Shown: positions 16,237 through 24,584 of the stretch, in pieces
Layout: every line of letters begins with the position of its first letter
How positions within the stretch are numbered: the stretch's first letter is position 1
The notes under the pieces: model-generated
Seen by the model: only the letters and a program-made list of their open reading frames with translations
What the model was told of the DNA's origin: nothing
Database searches by the model: none
Source of the DNA: a virus
Direction: 5' to 3' (one strand)
DNA length: 48,072 nucleotides
IMG/VR virus record: IMGVR_UViG_3300047557_002948
Coordinates: 1-48,072 of that record
Program-made: the position numbers and the translations under genes

Positions 16237-16793
16237 ACATCCCTAAGTTTACTGATAAGGGTTTTTATAAAACAAAAATTCCAGAAAAATCATGGCAAAT
16301 GATTCAAGAGGTTTTGGCCAATCATATTAATGAGCGAGTTCCAGAATATTCTGATACCCTAAAGCCAGACTTAAAAGGGTGGATTAAATCAAGTCAATTT
16401 GAAGTTGCCACAGACCTACTTTGCTTGCAGAGATTTCCAGAACTTAAAAAACAAGTTATACTAGAAATGTATGATGCTCTTTCATCTTGGTCGGGTGCAA
16501 AACTAAACCCCAAAGGAATCATTTACGGCATTCGCTTCTATAAGAATGGGGCCACTTTAGGAATGCATGTGGATAAAAAAGAAACGCATCATATTAGTGT
16601 AAACATGAGCGTGGCATTAGATGGGCAACCTTGGCTATTTGACATTGTGGACCATTCTGGAGTTGAGCATCAAGTTTTAATAGAACCTGGAGAATGTGTT
16701 TATTATGAATCTGCTCTCTGTCTTCATGGACGTAAAACATCGTTTAACGGCAATTATTATGCCAACATGTATTGTCACTTCACACTAGAATAA
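16233..16793 (+). CDS. 2-oxoglutarate/Fe(II) oxygenase
   Basis: This would use O2, Fe(II) and 2-oxoglutarate to hydroxylate a substrate. In its 186 residues the iron ligands are visible: His112-x-Asp114 (GMHVDKK) and His165 in CLHGRKT, with Arg167 or Lys168 for the co-substrate. The core follows a double-stranded beta-helix pattern. The substrate is unknown, perhaps a protein side chain or sugar. It is directly followed by a sulfotransferase whose ATG overlaps the stop (TAATG), so the two may act on the same molecule. Confidence 0.78.
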   Translation: MNIPKFTDKGFYKTKIPEKSWQMIQEVLANHINERVPEYSDTLKPDLKGWIKSSQFEVATDLLCLQRFPELKKQVILEMYDALSSWSGAKLNPKGIIYGIRFYKNGATLGMHVDKKETHHISVNMSVALDGQPWLFDIVDHSGVEHQVLIEPGECVYYESALCLHGRKTSFNGNYYANMYCHFTLE

Positions 16794-17410
16794 TGTTTTT
16801 TTCGGTCTATAAAACCATCTTTGTGCATATTCCTAAAACTGGAGGTTCCAGTTTAGAATTTGCTATTTGTAAAAAACATCTTCCAGAAAGCTCCAACTTA
16901 AACGAAGACTCTTATAAGATATTCACCATCAGAGGCGCAATGTGTTGCATAGAAAAAAACACGCCTCGCGGACACCCTCATAGTTATATTTCAGAGTATC
17001 ACAAATTCTTACAGATTAATTCTTATTTAAAATTTACTGTATTAAGAAATCCATTTGATCAGGTTACTAGCCTATATAACCAGATGAAATCGTCCATGAA
17101 GATTCCTTCATTGGAGCACTTCATCTTATCAGATGAAAAGAACTCATTTCAGAATTTAAATCACTACATTAATCAATACGAATACACTCACCTTAATGGT
17201 GAATTAGCTATTGATAAAGTATTTGTTTTTGATCGTTACCATGAAGCGCAGGATTTTGTAGAAAAACAATTTGACTTAAAAATTGAAAGAGATAAAAAAC
17301 TTTGGGCCACAACATATACTGGAGAGTCTTGGTCCAAAGAAATGAAGGATAAATTTACTTCTGTTCATTATCAATCTATTGCTTTATATCATAGATTTTT
17401 GAAACAGTAA
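16793..17410 (+). CDS. Sulfotransferase (first of three)
   Basis: Sulfotransferases move sulfate from PAPS to a hydroxyl, commonly on a glycan or tyrosine. The 205-residue protein has the 5'-phosphosulfate loop HIPKTGGSS at 12-20 and the 3'-phosphate site VLRNPFDQVTSLY around 83-95, with Arg85 and Ser93. It is shorter than many (about 250-300), so acceptor loops may be reduced. The frame could begin at 16772 but ATG at 16793 overlaps the upstream stop and starts just before the conserved strand. PAPS must come from the host. Confidence 0.85.
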   Translation: MFFSVYKTIFVHIPKTGGSSLEFAICKKHLPESSNLNEDSYKIFTIRGAMCCIEKNTPRGHPHSYISEYHKFLQINSYLKFTVLRNPFDQVTSLYNQMKSSMKIPSLEHFILSDEKNSFQNLNHYINQYEYTHLNGELAIDKVFVFDRYHEAQDFVEKQFDLKIERDKKLWATTYTGESWSKEMKDKFTSVHYQSIALYHRFLKQ

Positions 17411-17424
17411 ATTTACTATCCTAT

Positions 17425-17883
17425 ATGAATCTCGCCTTCTACAAGCCAAATAGCAAAAATACTGGTTGCGCCTTTTCTTTCCAACTATCTTCCAAAGGAC
17501 AACCAACCGTTTATGTAAACGGTATTCAACAATTCTCTTGGAATGAGCAAACAAAAAATGGATCATTTTCTGGCAACCAAAAGAACCCTGAAAAGACCAT
17601 AGCCATTAAGCTCAACGAAAATGAGATTGGTGGATTGATTCATGCAATTCGCACTTATGGCGAATGGAAAGCTTTTCACTCATTTGAAGAAAATAAAACT
17701 CAAATCTCTTGGACTCGATACAAAAAGAAAGATGGCGCAGATGCCTTCTCATTCTCTGTTTCTCGCAACGGCAATCAAAAATTTGGCATGGGTGTAGAGC
17801 TTTCAGAAGCAGAAGCTCTAAGAGTGTTTCTTGAAACCTGCCTAGTTAAAATTTTTGAATCAAAAGCCCAAGCCTCAGAATAA
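17425..17883 (+). CDS. Unknown protein with two similar halves
   Basis: This 152-residue protein is not recognised. It is rich in beta-forming residues and has two related segments: CAFSFQLSSKGQPTVYV near residue 15 and DAFSFSVSRNGNQKFGM near 110, each followed by an acidic helix. The pattern recalls PUR or PC4-type nucleic-acid-binding folds in which beta strands precede a helix, but this is by eye only. It lies in the rightward operon between a sulfotransferase and a glycosyltransferase. Confidence 0.6.
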   Translation: MNLAFYKPNSKNTGCAFSFQLSSKGQPTVYVNGIQQFSWNEQTKNGSFSGNQKNPEKTIAIKLNENEIGGLIHAIRTYGEWKAFHSFEENKTQISWTRYKKKDGADAFSFSVSRNGNQKFGMGVELSEAEALRVFLETCLVKIFESKAQASE

Positions 17884-17884
17884 C

Positions 17885-19774
17885 ATGAGAAAAAAAAGAA
17901 TTCTATTTCATACTAATTTTTCGCGACTCTTTACTGGCTTCGGGAAAAATAATAAAAACATTTTACGCAAACTGCATGAAACTGGCAAATATGAACTCAT
18001 AGAATTCGCTAATGGCTTGCCTTGGGATGCGCCAGATTGTAAGTTTCAACCTTGGCAGTGCTATGGTTCCATGCCAAATCCAAATGTCATGGCACAAATT
18101 AAGGGAGACGCTGGAAAAGAAAGAGCGGCCCATTATGGTGCTTACGGCATTGACAATGCTATTGAAAAATTAAAGCCAGATGTTTATCTTGGCATTGAAG
18201 ATATTTGGGCCTTTAATGGTTTTTGTGACAAGCCTTGGTGGAATCACATCACATCAATCATTTGGACCACGCTAGATTCGCTTCCAATCCTTCCTGACGC
18301 TGTTGATGCAGCGCCAAAGGTCAAGAACTATCTTGTATGGGCCTCGTTCGCAGAAAAGGCTTTAAAAGAGATGGGATATGGCCATGTGAGAACACTCCCT
18401 GGAACTCTCGATGTCAACCAGTTCTATAACCTTGGTCCAAAAATTAAAAACGACCTGAGAAAAAAATTCAATATCAAAGACAACTTTGTTATTGGGTTTG
18501 TGTTTCGCAATCAGCTTAGAAAAAGCGTCCCAAATCTTTTAGATGGTTTTTGCGAATTCAAAGCAAAAAATCCAGAATCAAAACCCAAGCTATTGCTTCA
18601 TACTCACTGGATGGAGGGATGGGATATTCCAAGACTCTTGAGAGAAAAGAATATTGATAATTCTGATATTTTAACAACATACTTCTGCAAGAATTGCCGC
18701 CAATACGAAATTAAGCCATATCAGGGCCAAGACTTGAACTGTCCATACTGCAAAGCTCAAAAAAGCGTTTCCACAACTAATATTGTTCATGGAGTCAATG
18801 AGACACAACTGAATGAGGTTTACAATCTCATGGATGTTTACTGTCATCCATTCACAAGTGGTGGTCAAGAAATTCCTGTTCAAGAAGCCAAGCTCGCTGA
18901 ACTCATCACTTTGGTCACAAACTATTCTTGCGGCGAAGACTACTGCACAGATGAGAGTGGAGGCTTGCCCTTGGATTGGTCAGAGTATCGTGAGCCAGGA
19001 ACTCAATTTATTAAGGCATCAACCAGTGCATTTAGCATTTGTAAACAATTAGAAAAAGTTTACAATATGAAGCCTGAAAAACGTGCTGAAATTGGCAAAA
19101 AGGCCAGAGATTTTGTAATCAATCATTGCTCTATTGAGGTTGTTTGCAAGCAATTAGAAGAGATGTTTGATAATGCGCCTTTTGTTGAAGATTGGAACAT
19201 TCAAGAGAGATTTAAAAATCCTAACTATCAACCTCCAAATATTGAAGATAATTGTGAATGGATCATTGACTTATACAAGAATATTCTTGGAGAAACAGTT
19301 GATCGCAATCATCAAGGCTGCTTGCATTGGATTGAAAGGCTCAAATCAGACCTTAATAGAGAGCAAGTTTTAAATCATTTTAAAAATACTGCTGCTAAAA
19401 TTGAACCCAAAACAATTGATATTGGAGATGTTTTGGATAAAGATGATGAAGGAAAAAGAATTGCTGTTGTTATGCCTCAATCTGCTGGTGACGTATTAAT
19501 GGTGAATGCGTTGCTAGAAAATTTGCAAGAACTTTATCCAAATTATCATATTTATTTTATTACGCTGCCACAGTTTTTTGAGATTGTAGATGAGCATCCG
19601 TGCGTTCATAAAGTTTTACCATATTCGCCAATCTTTGACAATCTTCTTTTCTTAGAAGGGCAAGGCGAGCACAAAGGATATTTTGAACTAGCGTTCTTGC
19701 CTTTCGTCACCACACAAAGACATTTTACCTATCAACATAATGGAAAAGACCGAACTCAATTGCAATTTCATTAA
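17885..19774 (+). CDS. Multidomain glycosyltransferase: GT4 + DUF4214-like + N-terminal half of GT9
   Basis: The 629-residue protein has three parts. Residues about 1-440 form a GT4-type GT-B enzyme (ILFHTNFSR..., then a donor domain from FVIGFVFRNQ; site GGQEIPVQEAKLA). Inside it is a zinc-ribbon-like insertion CKNC-x16-CPYC near residues 270-293. Residues about 460-505 (YKNILGETVDRNHQGC) resemble DUF4214. Residues about 524-629 (IAVVMPQSAGDVLMVNALL) match the N-terminal half of GT9 and then stop. The missing half is in the gene at 20134, after a cupin gene. The frame begins at 17855 but ATG at 17885 is chosen as it follows the upstream stop. Confidence 0.8.
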   Translation: MRKKRILFHTNFSRLFTGFGKNNKNILRKLHETGKYELIEFANGLPWDAPDCKFQPWQCYGSMPNPNVMAQIKGDAGKERAAHYGAYGIDNAIEKLKPDVYLGIEDIWAFNGFCDKPWWNHITSIIWTTLDSLPILPDAVDAAPKVKNYLVWASFAEKALKEMGYGHVRTLPGTLDVNQFYNLGPKIKNDLRKKFNIKDNFVIGFVFRNQLRKSVPNLLDGFCEFKAKNPESKPKLLLHTHWMEGWDIPRLLREKNIDNSDILTTYFCKNCRQYEIKPYQGQDLNCPYCKAQKSVSTTNIVHGVNETQLNEVYNLMDVYCHPFTSGGQEIPVQEAKLAELITLVTNYSCGEDYCTDESGGLPLDWSEYREPGTQFIKASTSAFSICKQLEKVYNMKPEKRAEIGKKARDFVINHCSIEVVCKQLEEMFDNAPFVEDWNIQERFKNPNYQPPNIEDNCEWIIDLYKNILGETVDRNHQGCLHWIERLKSDLNREQVLNHFKNTAAKIEPKTIDIGDVLDKDDEGKRIAVVMPQSAGDVLMVNALLENLQELYPNYHIYFITLPQFFEIVDEHPCVHKVLPYSPIFDNLLFLEGQGEHKGYFELAFLPFVTTQRHFTYQHNGKDRTQLQFH

Positions 19775-20132
19775 AGAAGGATGCAAGACTTCACACTATG
19801 TCCCTAAAGGATGGGGATATGAAAAATGGTTAGTAAATCGCGATGATTATTGCGGCAAACTTCTTTTTCTTTTTAAAGGAAAAAAGCTTTCTTGGCATTA
19901 CCACGAAAAGAAAACTGAAACCTTCTATGTGAACAAAGGCTCTGTTGTTCTTTATTATGGAACTGGCAACGATATAAATGCAGCTATCATGCAAGAGCTT
20001 TATGAAGGAGATATTTTTCATGTTCCAGTTGGTTTGCGGCATCGCCTATTAGCTTTGGAAAATTCAGAAATTATTGAGTTTTCCACTCACCATGAGGATA
20101 GCGATTCTATTCGCATTGAAAAAGGAGATTAA
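19740..20132 (+). CDS. Cupin, sugar-phosphate isomerase-like
   Basis: Single-domain cupin of 130 residues. Cupin motif 1 is complete: His53-x-His55-x4-Glu60 and Gly67. Motif 2 follows with Gly90, Pro96, Gly98 and His101, so metal binding is likely. It is closest in style to the C-terminal domain of mannose-6-phosphate isomerase/GDP-mannose pyrophosphorylase (ManC), which would fit the gmd gene in this phage, but WbuC-like or other roles are possible. It starts inside the end of the GT4/GT9 gene in another frame and separates the two GT9 halves. Confidence 0.82.
   Translation: MEKTELNCNFIKEGCKTSHYVPKGWGYEKWLVNRDDYCGKLLFLFKGKKLSWHYHEKKTETFYVNKGSVVLYYGTGNDINAAIMQELYEGDIFHVPVGLRHRLLALENSEIIEFSTHHEDSDSIRIEKGD
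20122..20128 (+). promoter_or_regulatory. Strong ribosome binding site for the GT9 C-half
   Basis: AAGGAGA lies 5 bases before the ATG at 20134, inside the cupin end. It is one of the best sites in the window and shows that the C-terminal GT9 half is made as a separate protein. Confidence 0.8.
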
Positions 20133-20133
20133 T

Positions 20134-21297
20134 ATGAGCCATTTAATACAAGAATACGCTAAAAGTTTAGGGGTAAAAATCGGCAAACCAATTTTCCCCA
20201 CCCACTACATTCCTGTGATTGACGATAAATATATCACGGTTCATGTGGACAACAAAATTGATTCAAAATTTTACGAGTTCTTTCCAGAAGTTATTGAGCT
20301 TTTAAAGAATTTGCTGCGACCACTTGGATATAAAATTTATCAAATTGGTGGCGGCGACGATCCTCAGTTACCTCTTGTTGACAAAGCTTTCCTTGGTTTC
20401 TCCAGAAAGCAAACATCATACATTGTTAAAAATTCAAGCCTTCATTTGGGAATTGATAGTTTTCCTGTTCATCAAGCGAGCGCTTTTGATGTGCCAATTG
20501 TTGTTCTTTACTCTCACATTTATCCAAGCCATGCCAATCCGTATTGGAGCACTCCAAGCAAAGTTCGCATCTTAGAGGCTGATCGCGGTGGTCGTAAACC
20601 AAGCTACACTTATCACGAAAAGCCCAAATCAATCAATACCATTAAGCCAGAAGATGTTGTTAAAAATGTGTGTGAATTGTTAAATGTGCCATACACAAAA
20701 AGCATCAACACCAAATTCATTGGCGAACTTTATTCACAAGCTGTTGTTGAAATCATTCCAGACTTTTATGGCTTTGCCGAAGAATTAAAAAATAGACTCA
20801 TCAATATCAGAATGGATTATTTTCATAATGAAAACAATCTACTTGCTTGGTGCTCAAACTATGCTTGCCACGTTATAGCGAGCCAACCAATTGAGACTAA
20901 TCTTTTGGCTCAGTGCAAAAACAATATCAAAAAAATCACTTTTCAAATCCAAAACACAAAAGACTTTTCCAAAGAATATTTAGAATCAGTCAAGAACTTG
21001 GGTTTAGATATTTCTTGTTCAACTAAAAATAAAGAAGAGTTAGCAGAGATTCGCAATTTTTATTTTGATTTTAGAGTTGAGCTTGATGAACCGCCAAATC
21101 AAGAAAGAGTAAGTGAGCTATCTCAAATTCCAAATTTGAAATTTTTGACCAAAAAGGATATTTTTTCCAGCGGCAAGCGTTATCCTTCCAAAGCTCATGT
21201 TGATTGTGATCAAGTTTTTGTTGACAGAGCATCAGATGTGATCTATAATGAATCATTCTGGACAGATTTAGATCACTATTTTATTTATGAATCCTAA
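20134..21297 (+). CDS. C-terminal half of GT9 glycosyltransferase plus unknown domain
   Basis: The first about 185 residues (IQEYAKSLGVKIGKP..., then YKIYQIGGGDDPQLP, SSLHLGIDSFPVHQASAFDVPIVVLYSH) match the donor-binding half of GT9 enzymes, with the conserved G-x-D-S-x-x-x-H. Residues about 200-387 form an extra domain of unknown type. The N-terminal GT9 half is at the end of the 17885 gene, so activity would need the two polypeptides to pair. ATG at 20134 is preferred over the earlier in-frame start at 20074, because of the AAGGAG site. Confidence 0.72.
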   Translation: MSHLIQEYAKSLGVKIGKPIFPTHYIPVIDDKYITVHVDNKIDSKFYEFFPEVIELLKNLLRPLGYKIYQIGGGDDPQLPLVDKAFLGFSRKQTSYIVKNSSLHLGIDSFPVHQASAFDVPIVVLYSHIYPSHANPYWSTPSKVRILEADRGGRKPSYTYHEKPKSINTIKPEDVVKNVCELLNVPYTKSINTKFIGELYSQAVVEIIPDFYGFAEELKNRLINIRMDYFHNENNLLAWCSNYACHVIASQPIETNLLAQCKNNIKKITFQIQNTKDFSKEYLESVKNLGLDISCSTKNKEELAEIRNFYFDFRVELDEPPNQERVSELSQIPNLKFLTKKDIFSSGKRYPSKAHVDCDQVFVDRASDVIYNESFWTDLDHYFIYES

Positions 21298-22021
21298 CAA
21301 ATACAAGCGTAACGAAATGGGCCTTATCGAAGGCGTTGAATATAAATTCAATGAAGACGGCTCAATTAACTGGCGAGCAATGATCAAACCAGAGCATTTA
21401 TATCCTAACAAGGATTGGTTTGAAACTCGTAAAATGCAAATGCCAGATTCAATTGAAGGTCTTGGTGATCATCAGCTTCTTATTAAGCTTGCAGGCATCA
21501 AAGAACTAGCTCGTTTTCGTGGTCTTGAAACTGTTCGTTATACAATTAACACTGTATCTTCAAATTACGCAACAGCGGTTTGCGAAATTCGTTGGATGCC
21601 AAACTATGAAACAAATGGAATTTCCCAAATTTTTAGCAGCACCGCAAACGCCACGTTTGACAACTGTTCAGGCTTTGGCATTAAGTTTCTTGAGACTATC
21701 GCTGAAAATCGCGCTTTTGTTCGTGCTGTTCGCAATTATCTCAACATTCATATTGTTGGTGACGATGAAATTGATAAGTCTAAAAACAAGGTCGCTTATG
21801 AGGAAAGCGAAGCGATTGTTCAATCGCTAACACCACAGAACGCTCTCAAGAATGCGGCTAAACAAAATCTTGGCTGCGCAGATTTTGAAGCTTTCAAAAA
21901 GCATTTGAGAAAGATGTGGAAAGACGAAACCTATAAGAATGAAGAGGCTGCAAATTGGAACTCTTTCGAAGATATTCCAATCAAAGAAAGCCGTAAGCTA
22001 TTGTCCCTTGTGACAAAATGA
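21287..22021 (+). CDS. Possible Rad52/22-type annealing protein
   Basis: This 244-residue protein is tentatively assigned to the ssDNA annealing group. A segment near residues 145-165 (TIAENRAFVRAVRNYLNI) resembles the ENRA-x-x-RA-x-x-x-L-N helix of Rad52/ERF/Sak-type proteins, following a beta-rich core. The C-terminal third is charged and helical. Such proteins pair complementary single strands and would complement the phage RecA and SSB. It could also be an unrelated conserved phage protein. It overlaps both neighbours by a few bases. Confidence 0.5.
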   Translation: MNPNKYKRNEMGLIEGVEYKFNEDGSINWRAMIKPEHLYPNKDWFETRKMQMPDSIEGLGDHQLLIKLAGIKELARFRGLETVRYTINTVSSNYATAVCEIRWMPNYETNGISQIFSSTANATFDNCSGFGIKFLETIAENRAFVRAVRNYLNIHIVGDDEIDKSKNKVAYEESEAIVQSLTPQNALKNAAKQNLGCADFEAFKKHLRKMWKDETYKNEEAANWNSFEDIPIKESRKLLSLVTK

Positions 22022-22473
22022 TTGAAAAAGTCATATCTGCTCAGAAGTTTGAAAAAGCTTTCAGAGATTTAGAATCCATTTTCAAAGAGGAAAACTCCAA
22101 ATATGGACACGCATATTTACCGATCAATCCTCAATGCGTCATTGATTCATTTGCTCATCCAGCATTACTAAATAATAATATTCACTGTTGGGCAAATTTT
22201 GAAAATGAAAAGGCAGACGGGATGATTCTATTCACGGATAGCATCCATCCCTTTTTGGCACAAAGAATGTTTATGGAATATTTTTGGATTAGTAAAAATC
22301 CCAAAACATCATTTGCATTATATCATCGAGCCGTTAAATTTGCCAAAGCCAAGGGCATCAAATACATCAACATGAACTGTGTCGAAAACTATCCCACTTC
22401 CAAAAGATTAAAGAAAATTTATCAAAAAATGGGTTTTAAAAAAGATTCAGAATCGTATATCAAAAGAATATGA
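22018..22473 (+). CDS. GNAT-family acetyltransferase
   Basis: This 151-residue protein has the layout of GNAT enzymes, which transfer acetyl from acetyl-CoA to an amine. The mid-section ADGMILFTDSIHPF is the central strand pair, FALYHRAVKFAKAKGIKYINMNC covers the helix and strand near the CoA site, and KRLKKIYQKMGFKKDSESYIK is the typical GNAT C-terminus (Y-x-K-x-G-F). The substrate is unknown. It is coupled by ATGA overlaps on both sides. Confidence 0.75.
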   Translation: MIEKVISAQKFEKAFRDLESIFKEENSKYGHAYLPINPQCVIDSFAHPALLNNNIHCWANFENEKADGMILFTDSIHPFLAQRMFMEYFWISKNPKTSFALYHRAVKFAKAKGIKYINMNCVENYPTSKRLKKIYQKMGFKKDSESYIKRI

Positions 22474-22676
22474 GAAAAACAATCGCAAAACAACTTAGAG
22501 CAATCACTAACGCAGAAGATAACGCTATCAACAAAAGAGTTTATAGGCGTTTAAAGAAGCAATACAACAAGGTTCCAAAACATGCACGAAAAGACTTCAT
22601 CGAAGCAACAAAGCAATTCTACGAATTGGTCCAAAAACAATCTAGGGAGCCTGTGGCTGAAACAGGGCAAGAATAG
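22470..22676 (+). CDS. Small basic protein, unknown
   Basis: This 68-residue protein is not recognised. It is rich in Lys and Arg (KRVYRRLKKQYNKVPKHARKDF) and mostly helical, so it may bind nucleic acid. It starts with an ATGA overlap on the acetyltransferase gene, and the next gene starts inside it in another frame. Confidence 0.55.
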   Translation: MRKTIAKQLRAITNAEDNAINKRVYRRLKKQYNKVPKHARKDFIEATKQFYELVQKQSREPVAETGQE

Positions 22677-22824
22677 CAAATATCTATCTGGTAAGATAGT
22701 GCTGCAAGACTCAAACGGAGAAACAATCACTCAAAATATTATTGTTTTCAAAAACAAGTATAAAGAAAAAGACAATCATCCAGATTATGTAATCTTTAAA
22801 CCTTTTGAGGCAAATCAAAACTGA
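22582..22824 (+). CDS. Small conserved-type phage protein, unknown
   Basis: This 80-residue protein overlaps the previous gene by 95 bases in a different frame. Its core (SLWLKQGKNSKYLSGKIV, then IIVFKNKYKEKDNHPDY) resembles a short phage family with a YLSG strand and a final FKNK-x-K-x2-PDY. The N-terminal 20 residues are low-complexity, as expected if this part is constrained by the other frame. The only Met is the first residue. Its stop abuts the convergent sulfotransferase stop, with no clear hairpin between. Confidence 0.6.
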   Translation: MHEKTSSKQQSNSTNWSKNNLGSLWLKQGKNSKYLSGKIVLQDSNGETITQNIIVFKNKYKEKDNHPDYVIFKPFEANQN

Positions 22825-23415
22825 TTACATTTTATAATTAAATCTATCAAAGTCTTCTGCGTAAACTGATTGAACTATTTTTTTTAGTTCTTTCGTCCAT
22901 TTAATATTTTTTTTCTCAATTGGTTTTCTTTCGAGTCCAAATTCTAGCGGACCATATTTAGAATTTAAATAGTCAAAACATTCATTTATTTTCTCGTAAT
23001 GAAAGATTTTGATTCTGTCTTCATAACCTTTAACAAAGGAACCCTGAGTCTCTAAGTGACCATCAAAAATGTATTTTCTCTCTACTTGGTCCAAGTTTGG
23101 AATTAGTTTTATAAATTCTTTAAATGTTGCATGTTTGAGCTTGAATAGCCATTCGTTATTTTCAATATAGTTATATTCAGAAACCAATCTATCATAAGGG
23201 TTTCGAACAATTGTCAATAGTTCAAAATCGGCTAAGTCAATTTCATGTGATAGTTCTTCGCATGTCAAGTGCTGCGGACAAACGCAATAGTGTTTGAACT
23301 TATATTCATTATAGAAATTATTAATAGTTTTCATTCCCAAAGCTGTTTCAATTGTGGTTCCAGCAGTTTTAGGAATATGTATAAAAGCTAATTTTTTATC
23401 TTGACAAATAGGCAT
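22825..23415 (-). CDS. Sulfotransferase (second of three), downstream of the fibre
   Basis: The 196-residue protein has the PAPS loop IPKTAGTT at 14-21 and the 3'-phosphate site TIVRNPYDRLVSEY at 68-81 (Arg71, Ser79), the pattern of the Sulfotransfer_2 group that includes carbohydrate sulfotransferases of animals. It is short, so the acceptor part is reduced. It is the last gene of the tail operon (fibre, GT8, this) and its start overlaps the GT8 gene by 20 bases. This suggests that it acts on the fibre or on a glycan added to it. The target is inferred only from context. Confidence 0.87.
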   Translation of the reverse strand: MPICQDKKLAFIHIPKTAGTTIETALGMKTINNFYNEYKFKHYCVCPQHLTCEELSHEIDLADFELLTIVRNPYDRLVSEYNYIENNEWLFKLKHATFKEFIKLIPNLDQVERKYIFDGHLETQGSFVKGYEDRIKIFHYEKINECFDYLNSKYGPLEFGLERKPIEKKNIKWTKELKKIVQSVYAEDFDRFNYKM

Positions 23416-24583
23416 GAGAATATTCTTTGATGAAGTTTGATTTTGCGATTGGCTCCAAACAAGGACCGATGAAATGTATCAAAACATCCGATTCTTTTAT
23501 TTCGGGATTATACCTAGATTTATTTTGATCTATGGCGGAATGAATTTTTACCTTGTTATTAAAAGTAATATATTCGGTTAAATTATAGTTGCAAAAATAG
23601 TAATTCATGAATGATTGCTCAAAAAAGTATTCGCTTGGCCATGATTTCATCAGCCAATTGACATTATAAAAATGCTCTTTCATTAATTCGCAGTTCATAA
23701 ATAAAAACTGACCAGCATTAAATGGCATTTGTTGATTTTCACATATTCTCTTATAGAATGCATCATCTTTCACTATACCGTGATATTGACCCAAGTGAGA
23801 ATCTAGTTTAATAATTTTTTCACTATATGCTGTATATAGCTTACCATTTTCTATTTCGAGATCAAATACTTCATTGATATTTTTAATAGCAATCACATCG
23901 CTATCTATAAAAAGAATTTTTGCGAATTCATTAACTTTATCAAAATCATAAATCTTCGTTTTATTTTTTGAGATTTCAACGCCGTCAGTTGAATCATCTA
24001 CAGTGTGAAAATGATAGTTGATGCCCCTTAATCCGTCTAAATTTTTAATTTTAGATTGCCAAGATTCGGGGCATATAAATAAAAACTCAAAACTCTTTTC
24101 GCTTGTTAAACTCACAATCGAATTGATAGAGGTTTCTAATAAGCTTAGATAATTTAAATCTCCGCCAACAGCATAGTATATTAAATTTTTAGTTCCAACT
24201 GTTTCTTTTGAGCAGTTTTGAATTTTTGAGAAGCGAGCGTCTAGTATTTTTAAAACAGTTTTTTTGCCAAAATCACTATCATCATAAAAAGAGTTTTCAT
24301 TCTTTCTTAAATAGAACTGAATGTTCTTAGGTTTTTGGCCATTAATCCATTCATATTTATCGCTTCTTCTAAATTTTTCAATTGACCCATCTTTGTATTC
24401 TAAGATCAAAACCAAAAATGCACATTTGTCAAATTCTTTCTTAGGCATTTGAAAATGATCTTGCCTAATTTTACTAGGGTCTAAAAATAAATCTTCATAA
24501 TCATGATCGCTATACCATACTCTTAAAGAGGCTTTATTAATTTCTTTTAAGTTTAAATTCGCAAAAGGAATCAATTTTATCAT
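23396..24583 (-). CDS. Glycosyltransferase family 8-like
   Basis: GT8 enzymes are GT-A retaining transferases (galactose, glucose, xylose). After an extra N-terminal domain of about 130 residues, the GT8 core begins with LIYYAVGGDLNYL at 134-146. The metal site is DSD at 227-229 in AKILFIDSDVIAI, the NAGQFLF motif is at 289-295, and the final His370 in IHFIGP matches the usual C-terminal H-x-x-G. It starts 1 base after the fibre gene and overlaps the sulfotransferase, so all three are made together. The fibre's Ser/Thr/Pro hinge is a natural candidate acceptor, though this is inference. Confidence 0.86.
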   Translation of the reverse strand: MIKLIPFANLNLKEINKASLRVWYSDHDYEDLFLDPSKIRQDHFQMPKKEFDKCAFLVLILEYKDGSIEKFRRSDKYEWINGQKPKNIQFYLRKNENSFYDDSDFGKKTVLKILDARFSKIQNCSKETVGTKNLIYYAVGGDLNYLSLLETSINSIVSLTSEKSFEFLFICPESWQSKIKNLDGLRGINYHFHTVDDSTDGVEISKNKTKIYDFDKVNEFAKILFIDSDVIAIKNINEVFDLEIENGKLYTAYSEKIIKLDSHLGQYHGIVKDDAFYKRICENQQMPFNAGQFLFMNCELMKEHFYNVNWLMKSWPSEYFFEQSFMNYYFCNYNLTEYITFNNKVKIHSAIDQNKSRYNPEIKESDVLIHFIGPCLEPIAKSNFIKEYSHAYLSR

Positions 24584-24584
24584 T

